Origin: DASSUW01 sp963730535
Lineage (GTDB): Bacteria; Actinomycetota; Thermoleophilia; Solirubrobacterales; Solirubrobacteraceae
Assembly: GCA_963730535.1 (NCBI GenBank)
Contig: CAVSRU010000018.1
Location: 1 to 64,000, forward strand
Length of the DNA stretch: 64,000 nucleotides
Reading direction: 5' to 3'
Of the stretch, positions 50,327 to 60,200 are shown in pieces (position 1 is the first letter of the stretch; the number at the start of each line of letters is the position of its first letter). The notes beneath the pieces are model-generated. The model was not told the DNA's origin and did no database searches. It was given only the letters and a program-made list of their open reading frames with translations. The position numbers and the translations under genes were made by a program.

Positions 50327-50856
50327 TGCCCTATAAGCCCGACGACGTCGTCGAGGTGCTTCGCGCGCCCGCCCCCGGGGCGGCGCGCAGCTCCTACCGC
50401 GCCTTCGGCGAGACCCTGCGGGGGCTCAAGACGACGTTCGCCCGCATGGTCGAGGGGCCGAAGACGCTCCAGTACCCGGAGGAGAAGGTTGCCGTCTACC
50501 CGCGCTTCCGCGGGCGCCACAAGCTGCACCGGTTCGAGGACACGGGGCTCGAGAAGTGCGTCGGCTGCTCGCTCTGCGCCGCCGCGTGCCCGGCCGACTG
50601 CATCCGCGTGGTGGCCGCCGAGAACACGCCCGAGAACCGGGTCAGCGCCGGCGAGCGCTACGCCGCCGTCTACGAGATCAACCTCTCGCGCTGCATCTTC
50701 TGCGGCTACTGCGAGATCGCGTGCCCGTTCGACGCCATCACCATGGGCCACGACTACGAGATGTCGGACTACAACCGCGGCGAGCTGATCTTCACGAAGG
50801 AGATGCTGCTCGCCGAGCCGCTCGACCGCACGCCCCTGCGCGCCAGCGGCGAGTAA
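50326..50856 (+). CDS. nuoI: NADH-quinone oxidoreductase subunit I (last gene of a truncated operon)
   Basis: The 176-residue protein has two [4Fe-4S] ferredoxin motifs, [20 protein letters not shown] and [20 protein letters not shown], binding clusters N6a and N6b. The N-terminal segment ([20 protein letters not shown]) is the membrane-contact helix. After it the strand changes and a KaiC-like gene converges. The antiporter-like subunits J, K, L, M and N that usually follow are absent from the window. Confidence 0.97.
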   Translation: MPYKPDDVVEVLRAPAPGAARSSYRAFGETLRGLKTTFARMVEGPKTLQYPEEKVAVYPRFRGRHKLHRFEDTGLEKCVGCSLCAAACPADCIRVVAAENTPENRVSAGERYAAVYEINLSRCIFCGYCEIACPFDAITMGHDYEMSDYNRGELIFTKEMLLAEPLDRTPLRASGE

Positions 50857-50857
50857 C

Positions 50858-50878
50858 TCCCCACGCGGGGTGTGCGTG
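50858..50878 (+). terminator. Possible short terminator hairpin between nuoI and the KaiC-like gene
   Basis: A CCCC/GGGG stem with a four-base loop (ccccacgcgggg) follows the nuoI stop and is followed by a T/G-rich stretch. The stem is short, so support is modest. Confidence 0.3.
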
Positions 50879-50889
50879 TCTGTTGACGG

Positions 50890-52281
50890 CTAGACCTGCT
50901 CGCCGGTGACTGGGTCTCCGAGGACGATCCCGTCGTCGGTGATGTCGAACTCGCGGACCTCGGGGTCGTGGGCACTTGCCCGTGATTTGAGGATCGTCAC
51001 TGTGCGCAGGAGGCGAGATTCGGCGCGCAGGTACTGAAGCAGGACGACGTTGTCGGAGAGGTGCGAGATCCCGTACTCGGCGAGGCGACCGACCTGGAAG
51101 AGCTCCGGTATCTCGCTGGTCATGATCGGGCTGATGCCGGCGCGCGAGAGGCGCTGCGTGAGGGAGTAGATGAACTCGCGGAAGCGCACGCGATCGGGGG
51201 TCGCGTACTGCAGGTCGCTAAGGCTGTCGATCATGACGCGCGTGGCGCCGGTGGTCTCCACGAGCTCGAGCAGCTCGTAGACCCATTCGTCGATGTAGAC
51301 ATCGTTGGGCGACCGGTGCATGACGGCCACCCGCTCGTCGTCCAGCGACCACCCGAAGCCGCGGGCGACCCTCTGGAGCTGGATCGGGTTCTCCTGCAGG
51401 GTCGCGATCACGCCCGGCTCGTCGTTCGCAGCGCCGCTGAAGATGAAGTGGAGCCCCATCAAAGTCTTGCCGGCACCCGACGGTCCGGCCACCAGCGTGG
51501 AGCTCCCGGGCGCGTAACCCTCGGCGAGCATCAGGTCGAGCGGCGCGATGCCGGACGACATCCGCTCTTCCCCCAGCCGGTAATCATCGTCGCGGATGGG
51601 ATCGGCGAGCCGCGGGAACACCGTGATGCCGTCCTTGGAGAGGCGATAGCTGTGACGCCCTGAGCGGAAGTCGCTCCCCCGGAGCTTGGTCACCTGGATC
51701 AGGCGTAGCGTGCGCTCGCTCGCGCGCTCTGTCGCGAGCGAGATGATTCCGTCGGCGACGGCGAACTCCGGCGCCGTGCGCGTCTCATCCTCGCTGTATT
51801 CACCGATCCAGAAGCTGGTGGCCGGGAAGGCTGTGAGCAGTGCGGCAAGCTCGTGCAGGAAGCGACGGAACGCTCGCGCGTCGTCGGCGAACGCACCCAG
51901 CGCCTTGAAGCTGTCGATCACGATGATCCCCGGCCGGCGCTCCTTGATCAGCGCTGCGATCCGCTCGGTGACCGCGTCGAGCCCTTCCGCGCCGGCCACT
52001 GCCGGGCCGAGGTCCTCGTAGAAGACGGATCGGCCGATCGCATCGCGATCGAAGAAGCTGAGCGTCTGTGCGTAGCGGAGGATCTTCTCGAACGGCTCGG
52101 AGACCGTGGACAGGTAGACCGCAGGACGCTCCTCGGTCGCGCGGGCGAACATGAGCTGCTGGCAGAGCAACGTCTTCCCCGAGCCCGGAAGTCCCATGAT
52201 CAGGTTGATGCCGTTCAGCGGCAGGCCGCCGCCGAGGATCAGATCGAGCCCTTCGTCGCCGGTCTTGCCGCGCTCCTCCAT
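50890..52281 (-). CDS. KaiC-like double RecA-domain ATPase
   Basis: The 463-residue protein has two KaiC domains. CI has Walker A GLPGSGKT at about residue 30 and Walker B-like GIIVIDSFKALGAF. CII has GPSGAGKT at about residue 266 and TRVMIDSLSDLQYATPD. The paired catalytic Glu of KaiC are reduced to SE in CI (LSTVSEPFEK) and QE in CII (ATLQENPIQL). In the CII autophosphorylation loop (YGISHLSDNVVLLQY) the Ser431-equivalent is kept but Thr432 is His. No kaiA or kaiB is near, so a clock is unlikely. Its ATG overlaps the stop of the MerR/receiver gene. Confidence 0.85.
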   Translation of the reverse strand: MEERGKTGDEGLDLILGGGLPLNGINLIMGLPGSGKTLLCQQLMFARATEERPAVYLSTVSEPFEKILRYAQTLSFFDRDAIGRSVFYEDLGPAVAGAEGLDAVTERIAALIKERRPGIIVIDSFKALGAFADDARAFRRFLHELAALLTAFPATSFWIGEYSEDETRTAPEFAVADGIISLATERASERTLRLIQVTKLRGSDFRSGRHSYRLSKDGITVFPRLADPIRDDDYRLGEERMSSGIAPLDLMLAEGYAPGSSTLVAGPSGAGKTLMGLHFIFSGAANDEPGVIATLQENPIQLQRVARGFGWSLDDERVAVMHRSPNDVYIDEWVYELLELVETTGATRVMIDSLSDLQYATPDRVRFREFIYSLTQRLSRAGISPIMTSEIPELFQVGRLAEYGISHLSDNVVLLQYLRAESRLLRTVTILKSRASAHDPEVREFDITDDGIVLGDPVTGEQV

Positions 52282-52949
52282 CAGACGCTCCCGTGGCGGG
52301 CGACCAGCGCGCTCGCCCCGAGCAGGTCTTTGACGGTGGAGACGAATTCGAGCGGATCAAGCGGCTTCTGCAGAAAGGCGTCGGCGCCCGCGGCCAACGC
52401 CTCGTCTCGAGCCTGCAGGACGGAAATGGCGAGCACGGCGCCAGTTTCGTGCTGCTTCAGCCGCCGGCACAGGTCTGCGCCGCGTCCTCCGGAGATCATC
52501 AGCTCCACGATCGCCAGCTGCGGGCTGCTCTCGAGCCACTGCTCCTCGGCGTCGCCCACGGCCAAAGCCAGGTGCACGTCGTAGCCCTCGGTGCGCAGGA
52601 AGAACTCCGCCAGATCCGCGGCGACGGGATCGCGCTCGGCGAGCAGCACGAGCAGCCGCGTACCACCGTTTCGACCGTCGGTCGTCAAGGATTGACCACC
52701 TTCGCTCCGGTCTGCCAGCAGCCGATGAGCATCGGCCGCCGACAACCCGCCCGACACCTCCGCAGCGATGAAGCGCAGTTGCGCCATCTGGTCGCGTGAG
52801 TAGAGGCGATGGCCCCCGGGGCTCCGCTCGGGGACGATCGTGCCGTAGCGATCCTCCCAGTTGCGGATCGTCGCGGCGGGAATCCCCAGCATTCGAGCGA
52901 CCGCACCGATGCTGTAAACGCCGCGACTGCCGCCAAGTTCGTCAGACAC
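52281..52949 (-). CDS. MerR-type DNA-binding protein fused to a degenerate receiver domain
   Basis: Residues 10-80 are a MerR winged helix: VYSIGAVARMLGIPAATIRN, WEDRYGTIVPERSPGGHRLY, then an arm through AAEVSGGLSAADAHRLLAD. Residues 95-215 are a response-regulator receiver with acidic pocket residues (LLAERDPVAA), the Lys motif FLQKPLDPLEF and the alpha/beta pattern. The phospho-acceptor position reads LAIVELMISGG, with Glu in place of Asp. That would make it non-phosphorylatable and perhaps constitutively active. It is co-transcribed with the KaiC-like gene. Confidence 0.8.
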   Translation of the reverse strand: MSDELGGSRGVYSIGAVARMLGIPAATIRNWEDRYGTIVPERSPGGHRLYSRDQMAQLRFIAAEVSGGLSAADAHRLLADRSEGGQSLTTDGRNGGTRLLVLLAERDPVAADLAEFFLRTEGYDVHLALAVGDAEEQWLESSPQLAIVELMISGGRGADLCRRLKQHETGAVLAISVLQARDEALAAGADAFLQKPLDPLEFVSTVKDLLGASALVARHGSV

Positions 52950-53032
52950 GGCCGCGATGTTAACCGATCTTGAGCCGAACCTGATGAGAAAACTTCCTCA
53001 TATACTCGTCAAAACGTGATACGGTCGTTGCG

Positions 53033-53473
53033 ATGAGCCTTCCTGCCTGCCAGAGCTCGGTGGCCGAGATGTCCGATCTCGCGCCCTTCGCCGTCGAGGT
53101 CCAGCGGCGCAAACATGTCACGATCGTGCAGCCCCGCGGCGAGCTCGAGCTCGCCACCGCTGAGACGCTGCGCAGCACGCTCGACGCCGCCATCGCTGAG
53201 ACCCTGAGCGCCGCGCTGGACGGCATGGAGCAAGGGGCGCGCCTGGTGCTCGATCTACGCGGCCTGTCCTTCATCGACTCCGCCGGCCTGCACCTGCTGG
53301 TGGCGCTCGACCAGCGTGCGCAGCGCGACGGATTCCAGCTGACGCTGCTGGCGCCCGCGGCTCCAGCCGACAGAGCGATCCAGCTCTGCGGGCTCGACCA
53401 GACACTGCCGTTCGCGGCGCCGGCGGACGCCGTCGACGGAGGGATGTCTCGTGACGAGTCACCGCGAGCGTGA
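53033..53473 (+). CDS. STAS-domain anti-anti-sigma factor
   Basis: The 146-residue protein has the STAS fold with VTIVQPRGELELATAETLRS and RLVLDLRGLSFIDSAGLHLL. The Ser of FIDSAGL is the site phosphorylated by anti-sigma kinases of the RsbW/SpoIIAB type in this family. It overlaps the sigma-factor gene by 23 nt, so both are translated from one message. The expected anti-sigma kinase is not adjacent. Divergent from the KaiC/MerR operon across 83 bp. Confidence 0.9.
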   Translation: MSLPACQSSVAEMSDLAPFAVEVQRRKHVTIVQPRGELELATAETLRSTLDAAIAETLSAALDGMEQGARLVLDLRGLSFIDSAGLHLLVALDQRAQRDGFQLTLLAPAAPADRAIQLCGLDQTLPFAAPADAVDGGMSRDESPRA

Positions 53474-54269
53474 CGCAGCAGATCTCCGCGCCTACGCCGA
53501 CCACCGCGAACCGGGGGCCCGCGAACGCCTGATCCGCAACTACCTGCCGCTTGCCAACTCGATCGCGCGGCGCTTCGATCGGGGCCGGCGGGTTCCGCTC
53601 GAGGACCTCGAGCAGATCGCCGCCATCGGGCTGCTCAAGGCGCTGGACCGCTATGACCCAGCCAACGGCGCCGCCTTCAGCACGTTCGCAGTACCGACCG
53701 TGCAGGGCGAGATCCTGCGCTACTTCCGCGACTTCACCTGGGCGGTCCGCCCGCCACGGGAGCTGCAGGAGCGCGCGATCAGGATCGAACGCGAGCGCGA
53801 ACACCTCACCAATGATCTCGGGCGCAACCCGACCGCACGCGAGCTCGCCGCACAGGTCGGCTGCACAATTGAAGAACTCCTCCACGCCTCCGAAGCGGCC
53901 CACGCGCGCTCCAGTGATTCGCTCGACCGTCCCGCGACGACGCAGGAGGGCGACGCAACGACGCTCGGAGAGCGACTGGGCGACGAAGACCCCGGCTTCG
54001 AGGCGGCCGAAGCCTCCGCAACCGTCGACGGGCTGCTGAACACACTGTCAGAGCGCGAGCAGCTGGTGCTGCGTCTGCGCTTCCGCGAGGACCTCACCCA
54101 GACCGAGATCGGCCGACGCATCGGCTGCTCCCAGATGCACGTGTCGCGCATCCAGCGCGCCGCCATCGCCCGACTCGTCGAGAGCGCGACCACCACGCCC
54201 AGCGAGCCCAACGCGCCTGAGCATGGCGCCGGATACGAAGAGCTCTGGGCGCAAGCCGCGGTCGCGTAG
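53451..54269 (+). CDS. SigB/SigF-family RNA polymerase sigma factor
   Basis: The 272-residue sigma factor starts at GTG. Region 2 is RNYLPLANSIARRFDRGRRV, PLEDLEQIAAIGLLKALDRY and FSTFAVPTVQGEILRYFRDF. Region 3 is VRPPRELQERAIRIERERE, and region 4 is LSEREQLVLRLRFREDLTQT with the helix-turn-helix EIGRRIGCSQMHVSRIQRAA. The architecture matches stress sigma factors controlled by partner switching, consistent with the STAS gene in front. No ECF-type features are seen. Confidence 0.93.
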   Translation: MTSHRERDAADLRAYADHREPGARERLIRNYLPLANSIARRFDRGRRVPLEDLEQIAAIGLLKALDRYDPANGAAFSTFAVPTVQGEILRYFRDFTWAVRPPRELQERAIRIEREREHLTNDLGRNPTARELAAQVGCTIEELLHASEAAHARSSDSLDRPATTQEGDATTLGERLGDEDPGFEAAEASATVDGLLNTLSEREQLVLRLRFREDLTQTEIGRRIGCSQMHVSRIQRAAIARLVESATTTPSEPNAPEHGAGYEELWAQAAVA

Positions 54270-54322
54270 CTGCGCCTGCTCTTCGTAGGATGCAGAGTCG
54301 TGGGAGCTACCACCAGGACGTG

Positions 54323-54985
54323 ATGGGCGACCACCTCATCGTGCTTCACTCCGCGGTGCGGGCCTGCGCCGGCTACAGCCGCCACGACGCTCCCTCGATT
54401 CTGATGGACGGCTCATCGATCGCGCGCGACACGGAGCACGGTCGCGCGGTCACCGCGCAGCTCACGCGCCGCCACGGGACGCTCGAGGAAGCGATCGAGG
54501 CGGGGGTCTTTGCGCTCGGCGCCGCGGGGTTGTCCAAGGGCATCCGCCGCCAGGCGCGCGCGGCGTGCGAGGACTACTTCTACAAGCGGCTGAGCCTGAC
54601 GCCGGGCTACGAGTTGGGCGGACGGGAAGAGATCGCGGAAGGGCTCGAGCTGATGCCCGACCCGATGTACCGGGCACTCGAGGACATCGTCGAACTCGTC
54701 GTGGACGGCGACTACGAGGAGCTCCACGTCGTGTCTCGCAATCGGCTCGAAGTCGAGGACCTGCACCGCCGCCTCGAGCACGACTGCCCCGAGTCCCTGG
54801 TGCTGCCGCCGCGCGGGATCTACCGGGTCGAGGTGATCACCAAGTCCGACGACGCGGACGCGCCGGGTTGGGCCTACTTCCTCGAACTATGGACCGAGAC
54901 CGGCCCGGCGCGCCTGCATATCGAGGGCGAGCTCGAGGAGTCGGGCGAGCGCTTCACGGCAACGCTGAACGACATCCTGCCCTGA
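54323..54985 (+). CDS. Uncharacterised protein with a C-terminal domain resembling DUF7668
   Basis: The frame could start at 54290, 54323 or 54404; 54323 has the better Shine-Dalgarno (aggacg). The first half is helical (EAIEAGVFALGAAGLSKGIR). The second half reads ALEDIVELVVDGDYEELHVV, LVLPPRGIYRVEVITKSDDA and YFLELWTETGPARLHIEGEL, which by memory matches a small alpha/beta domain family of unknown function. It follows the sigma factor by 53 bp and may belong to its regulon. Confidence 0.55.
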   Translation: MGDHLIVLHSAVRACAGYSRHDAPSILMDGSSIARDTEHGRAVTAQLTRRHGTLEEAIEAGVFALGAAGLSKGIRRQARAACEDYFYKRLSLTPGYELGGREEIAEGLELMPDPMYRALEDIVELVVDGDYEELHVVSRNRLEVEDLHRRLEHDCPESLVLPPRGIYRVEVITKSDDADAPGWAYFLELWTETGPARLHIEGELEESGERFTATLNDILP

Positions 54986-55325
54986 CCCGGCGCCCGTTAA
55001 CGCGGAAAGCCCACCCGGGGGTGGACTCTCGGCCATCAGAAGATCAGGCGGCTTACGCGGGAAGGGGACGTTCAGTTGAAGGTCTCGCCCTCTGGTTGCC
55101 CTCGCTGTCTGACCCCCCCAGCGTAGCGCGCAAGTCCATCATTCGACGAACGCGAGGCGGCGCTCGGAGATCGCGTCGTCCTCCTCACCCCTAGGTAGAA
55201 CGTGGCCGTCGCCGGAATCCGGCGGTCCCATTCGCGCACAGAGCTGGGCGACGCCTTACAGATCGAGCGCGGGCTAGCGGGCTGACGTCACGCCGACCGC
55301 GGCGGCGAGCGTTCTCCCGATCGCG
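54986..55325. other. Intergenic region, 340 bp, no gene seen
   Basis: The stretch holds a CCCACCC/GGGTGG inverted repeat near 55012-55024, just after the upstream gene, which could be a terminator. No ORF with family features, no tRNA and no riboswitch pattern was found. Confidence 0.4.
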
Positions 55326-55841
55326 TCACCCATCCGTTACCGCCGCGCCCTCGGCGTCGATCAGGCCGGCGGCGACGAGGTCGGCTGGATGGATCCACGC
55401 GTCGGCGACCGGAACGCCGCCCGCGGCGCGGATCGCGTCGCGCACGCCGATCGCCCAGCGGTGCTCGACGAGCGCGATCGCGGCGGCGGAGTCGTTCGCG
55501 ATGGCCTCGTCGAGGGACCAGAACCCCTCCTCGGCCAGGAGGTGGCCGCCGTCGGCCTCGTCGCGCGTCGCGCCGCCGAGCGCGCGGGCGTCGGCCCCCT
55601 CGTCGCCCGTCACGCCGAGGCCGATCAGCCCGGCGACAACGGCGCCGTCGGCCTCGCCGGCGGTGAGGTCGGAATGGTGCAGACGCTGGACGACACCGTC
55701 GGCGCCCTTGTGAACGACCAGCAGGTCGATGACACGGACGACGTCGCTCTCGCGCAGGCGCTCGAGCTCGGCGAGCACCTCGCCGCGGAAGTCGGGCCGG
55801 TCGAAGCCGACGACGAGGAGTTGGACGGGTCCGAGGGACAT
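55326..55841 (-). CDS. DUF6325/DUF1269-like protein
   Basis: The 171-residue protein opens MSLGPVQLLVVGFDRPDFRG and continues ESDVVRVIDLLVVHKGADGV, a pattern of small cytosolic proteins predicted to act in the membrane or stress response. It has a C-terminal part AIALVEHRWAIGVRDAIRAA and IHPADLVAAGLIDAEGAAV, where the HRWA segment is typical. The SHOCT gene lies 16 bp upstream on the same strand, so the two are an operon, a pairing often seen. Function unknown. Confidence 0.75.
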   Translation of the reverse strand: MSLGPVQLLVVGFDRPDFRGEVLAELERLRESDVVRVIDLLVVHKGADGVVQRLHHSDLTAGEADGAVVAGLIGLGVTGDEGADARALGGATRDEADGGHLLAEEGFWSLDEAIANDSAAAIALVEHRWAIGVRDAIRAAGGVPVADAWIHPADLVAAGLIDAEGAAVTDG

Positions 55842-55857
55842 GTCGGTCGCCCCTCAG

Positions 55858-56103
55858 TCAGCCGGCCAGCAACTTGCGCTTCGCCATCTGGAACTCCTCC
55901 GGCGAGAGAACGCCGTGATCGTGGAGCGCCTTCAGTTCCTTGAGCTGCCCGACGACGTCGGGCGCGGGCGCCGCCGCCCGGGCGGTACGGACGGCCGCCT
56001 GCCGCTGGGCCTCGATCCTCTCCCGTCGCGCCTTGTCCACGCCGGCCTGGAAGCCGACGCCGCCGAGCATCATCGGCGCACGCCTCAGCGGCCTGAGCAG
56101 CAT
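55858..56103 (-). CDS. SHOCT-domain protein
   Basis: The 81-residue product starts MLLRPLRRAPMMLGGVGFQA and ends with a SHOCT domain, VVGQLKELKALHDHGVLSPE then EFQMAKRKLLAG. SHOCT is a short C-terminal domain of oligomerisation or interaction. I chose the ATG at 56103 because the longer frame upstream has no family features. It is co-oriented with the DUF6325 gene. Confidence 0.8.
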   Translation of the reverse strand: MLLRPLRRAPMMLGGVGFQAGVDKARRERIEAQRQAAVRTARAAAPAPDVVGQLKELKALHDHGVLSPEEFQMAKRKLLAG

Positions 56104-56447
56104 GGCGCCAGCATATCCCGCCGCCGGGTGGGCACAAATCACCCGCTCGGGGAAACTGCGATCGCCGCCCGCAAGCGACCAAAACCGCCGCTTCGCACTG
56201 CTGCTTGCGCCACCGCCGGTCGTTGGCGGGCGTGGACGTCGCCGCACGCCCGCCCGAGCGGCGGTCCTGCGCAAGTCGGCGCGCGCGGCGGCGCTGGACC
56301 AGTGCCTGCCACGGCTGATGCCATGATGATGCAAAGCAGCGGCCCGACCGGCAGCTCGAGCCGCGTGTCGAGCCAGGGCTGGATCTCGTCCCAGCCCCAG
56401 GCGTCCCGTCCGGTTCCGGTCCCACAAGCGACTGGTCGAGCAGCCGA
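56104..56447. other. Intergenic region, 344 bp, no gene seen
   Basis: Open frames here have no start with a Shine-Dalgarno sequence and no family resemblance. No RNA gene was recognised. Confidence 0.4.
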
Positions 56448-56963
56448 TCACGCATCGCGATTCCCGGCCGGCTCGAGGGTCCGCAGCAGCGTGATCGAGC
56501 CACCGGACCCGCCGACGCGCTCGAACCCGAGCGCGAGGTAGAGGCGTGTGGCCGCGTTGTCGGGCTCGACGCTCAAGCTCAACGCCGCGATGCGGTCGGC
56601 GACGGCCCTATCGAGCAGGCGCTGCATCAGCGCCGTCCCGATGCCCCGCCCGCGTGCCTGCGAGGCCACTCCGAGCGTGATCTCCGGGATGTCGGCCGCG
56701 ACGAAGCCGTAGCCGGGATCGTCAGCGGGAAGCAGGCGGTACCAGGCCGCCCCGACACCCTGACCCGCGACTGCGGCGACGACTCCCGCATCACCGTGTC
56801 GGCCGAACCCGTCGACGTACTTCGCTGGCGCGGTCGGGTCCGGCCAGTGCTGCTCGGAGACCGCTTCGTTACGCCAGTTGAAGGCGACCCACAGCATCCG
56901 CGTCAGCAGCTTCACGTCGCCGGGCGCCGCAGGTCGGTAGGTGACTCCCTGAGCCGTCGACAC
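56448..56963 (-). CDS. GNAT-family N-acetyltransferase
   Basis: The 171-residue protein has the GNAT core: VTYRPAAPGDVKLLTRMLWV at the start, EITLGVASQARGRGIGTALM with the acetyl-CoA loop (RGRGIG), and SLSVEPDNAATRLYLALGFE followed by RVG. Substrate unknown. It stands alone between two gene-free stretches. Confidence 0.85.
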   Translation of the reverse strand: MSTAQGVTYRPAAPGDVKLLTRMLWVAFNWRNEAVSEQHWPDPTAPAKYVDGFGRHGDAGVVAAVAGQGVGAAWYRLLPADDPGYGFVAADIPEITLGVASQARGRGIGTALMQRLLDRAVADRIAALSLSVEPDNAATRLYLALGFERVGGSGGSITLLRTLEPAGNRDA

Positions 56964-57278
56964 GGGCGCAGGCTACTCCCGCTGAGGGACAGCGAAGGCA
57001 ACACCCGGCAACAGCGCTGACTGGCAGCGCTGCGGAGAACGGCGAGTCGAGCGACCTCCCGAAACATCGAGGGCGAGCGCGGCGGCCAAGCACGAGGACG
57101 CCATTACTTGACCGCCCTTCATGTGACATTGCAGGCGCCTCCCGGTTCAGGCAGCTGGGGCTTTCCTTTCGCCTGCCTGCAGTAGTGGGTCCGAGCGCGA
57201 AGTCGCTGCTGATTTGCGCGACAAGGAGCCGTGCCGGCATCGGCGCCGCACAACAATTTCCGGACGGGGAGCCGCTGC
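56964..57278. other. Intergenic region, 315 bp, no gene seen
   Basis: The stretch contains an imperfect inverted repeat around 57143-57182 (CAGGCAG facing CTGCCTG-like sequence). It could be a terminator for the kinase gene. No convincing ORF was found. Confidence 0.35.
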
Positions 57279-60200
57279 TTACTCCGTGGGCACGGCGATC
57301 ACGCGGTCCACGACCAGGTTTTTCGCCGGGCGCGATCGCGTGCCGGTCACCCGCAGGGCCGTGAACAGTGCCGGCGTCATGTCGCCGTAGGGGTCGAAGG
57401 CGAAGTCGCCGAGGATGCTGTCCTGTTCGCGCGTGTTCCGCAGCTCTTTGAGCACGGAGGCGCGGGTGCCGTCGGAGCGGGCGATCGCCGCCAGCACGGT
57501 CTCGGTCGCTTGGGCGGCCTCCAGCACGCCGATCTCGTCGGCCTTGACGCCGAACTCGTGGACGAAGCGTTGTGCCGCCGGCGTGAGGTCCGGGGCGGAG
57601 GGCGACAGGCCTGGATAGACGACGTAGAGGCCGTCGGCGGGCCGGCCGAGCGCGCGCAGCGTGTCGGGCTCGAAGAAGCCGTCGCCCGCGAGCAGTGTCA
57701 CGCGATCTCCCAGCCGCTTGCGCAGCGCCTCGATCAGGTCCCCGCCGCCGTACGCGAGGGCCGTGCCGAGCACGACGCCGTCCGCGCCCGAGCGCTCGAC
57801 GGCGGCCGCGACGGCGTTGCTTCGCGGCTCGGAGCCGACGCTGCGCACGCCTGCGACGTCGATGCCGAGCTCGGGCGCCACTCGCTCGAACCCGTCGGTG
57901 AACAGCACGGCGCCGCTCTCATCGTCGTTGACCAGATACACGCTCCGCAGCCCGAGCGATTTCGCGAGCCGCGCGAGCGCCACGCCCTGGAGGTCGCCGC
58001 TGCCGGCGAGGCGCACGAAGTTGCGTTCGCCGGTCGGGTAGTAGACGTCGGGCTCGCCGCGGTAGCCGTACGGCGCCGGCAGCGCGAGCGGCCCGCCGCG
58101 CGTGAGGTTCGGCCACGTCGTGGTCGGCCCGATCAGTGCCAGCGGCCCGCCGCGGGCCCGGTTGAGGATCGGGATCATGATCTGGGCGCAGAACGAGTAG
58201 AACGGGCCGATCACCGCGACGAGCCGGCCTGCCGCCGCGAACGCGTTGGCGTTCGAGGCGCACCGGCGGAACTCGACGCCACCGCTTTGCGCCGTCGAGT
58301 CGTCGCACGAGCGGTAGCCGACCGTGTGCTCGCCCGCCCGGAACCCGTGGTCCTGGAGCACGAAGCGGATCGCGTCGACCATCGTGGGCGTGACGACGTC
58401 GCTCGGGCCCTGGAGCGTCAGGTTCGAGGCGATCAGCACGTCCGGCCGCCCGCCCCCAGCGACCAGTTCGCCGCAGGCGCTCGCCGGCAGCACCCCGCTC
58501 CTGGACCCGCCCGCGACGCTCACCCACGCCGAGCCGGCGCCGGCCGCGAGCGCCTGGGAGGCGCCGACCGGCACCCGCGCCGCGACCTGGTTGGTCGCCG
58601 GGTCCACGCGCGAGACCGTGCTGTCGTTCCAGTTGGCCACCCACACGGCGCCGTCGCCGAACGCGACGTAGCGCACGCCGGCGCCGACCTCGATCGTGCG
58701 CTCGATCGGGGGCTGCCCGGGCTCGACGCGCCACAGCACGCCCTCCTCGGAGGTCGCCCACACCGCCCCGCCGCCGACCGCGATCCCGAACAGGCGGTTG
58801 CTGCCGAGCTCGATCGCCTTGCGCATGCGGTTCGTGCGCGGGTCGATCCGCGAGATCGTATTCACGCCGGAGATCACCCACACGCCCGCGTCGCCGGCCG
58901 CGATCGCCTCCGCCCCGTCCGGCCCCCGGACGACGGCGACGCGCCGGCCGCTCGCCGGATCCAGGCGCGAGACCGTGTTGTCGGGGTTGATCGCCCACAC
59001 GGCACCCGCGCCGACCGCGATCATGGGAACGCCCTCGCTGTAGGAGCCATCCTCGCCGCCGGTGGGGAGCCGCTCCGTACGCGTCGCGTCACCCGTGGCG
59101 GGATCGACCCGCGACACGCGATGCGTGGCGCCGGGCCCGCTGCCGATCCACAACGCCCCGGCTCCCGCCGCGATGTCGGTCGGCCGCCCGCGGGGCTCGA
59201 AGCTGCGGATCACGTTGCCCGTGCGCGGATCCACGCGCGAGACCCTCTCGTCCGCGGTGTTGAGCACCCAGACGCTGCCCTCGCCGACCGCGATATTGCT
59301 CGGCGCCGTGTCGGCACCCGTGAACGAGGCGATGCGGTTCCCGTCGCCGCGAATGGCGGCGAGCCCGTCACCCGACGGCAGAACCGGAGCCCGCAGCGCG
59401 GCCGAGCCGCCGTCGCGCGACGCCAGCACGATCGCGACCGCGGTCGCAGCGAGTACCAGCACCCCGGCGGCGAGGATGGCGTGCCGGCTCCGCAGCAGCC
59501 GCGGCGGCACAACGATCGGGTGCGCCAGCGCCGCCCGCGCATGGGCGATCAGCTCGCTGCACGTCGCGTACCGGTCGGTGGGGTCCTTGGCCAGCGCCTT
59601 GGCCATCACCCGATCGAGCGCGGGAAACCCCGGCAGCGGCGGCGGGGGCTCCTGCATGTGCGCCCACAGCGTCTCGGCCTCGGTGGCACGGTGAAACGGC
59701 GGCGCCCCCGCCAGGCACTCGTACAGCACGCACGCGAGCGCGTAACCGTCGGCGCGGGCGTCGACGTCCTCGCCGCGGATCTGCTCAGGCGCCACGTAGT
59801 CGAGCGTCCCCACGATCTGCCCCGTCTCGGTCGTGTTGCCCCCCAGCTGCTTGGTGACCCCGAAGTCGGTCAGGTACGCGTGCCCGTCCTCGTCGACCAG
59901 CACATTGGCCGGCTTGACGTCGCGGTGCACGAGCCCGCGCCGGTGCGCGGCGTCAAGCGCGCCCGCCACCTGGCCCAGGACATCGAGCGCGCGCTCGGTC
60001 GCCAGCCCACCCTCCCGCCGCAGCAGCGTGCGCATGTCACTGCCGTCGACGAACCGCATCGCCAGATACAGCTGCCCGTCATGCTCGCCCGCCTCATAAA
60101 TCGGCACCACGTTCGGATGGTCCAACGAGGCCGCCAGGCGCGGCTCCTTGAGAAACCGGCGCCGGAACAGCTCGTCCTCGGCCAACTCGGGCGCGACCAG

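Noticed and set aside
50890..52281. Circadian clock locus
   Set aside because: No kaiA or kaiB, and key phosphorylation and catalytic residues differ; KaiC-like ATPases are widespread outside clocks.
54986..55325. Riboswitch upstream of the small stress genes
   Set aside because: Short inverted repeats are present, but no known aptamer core could be recognised.
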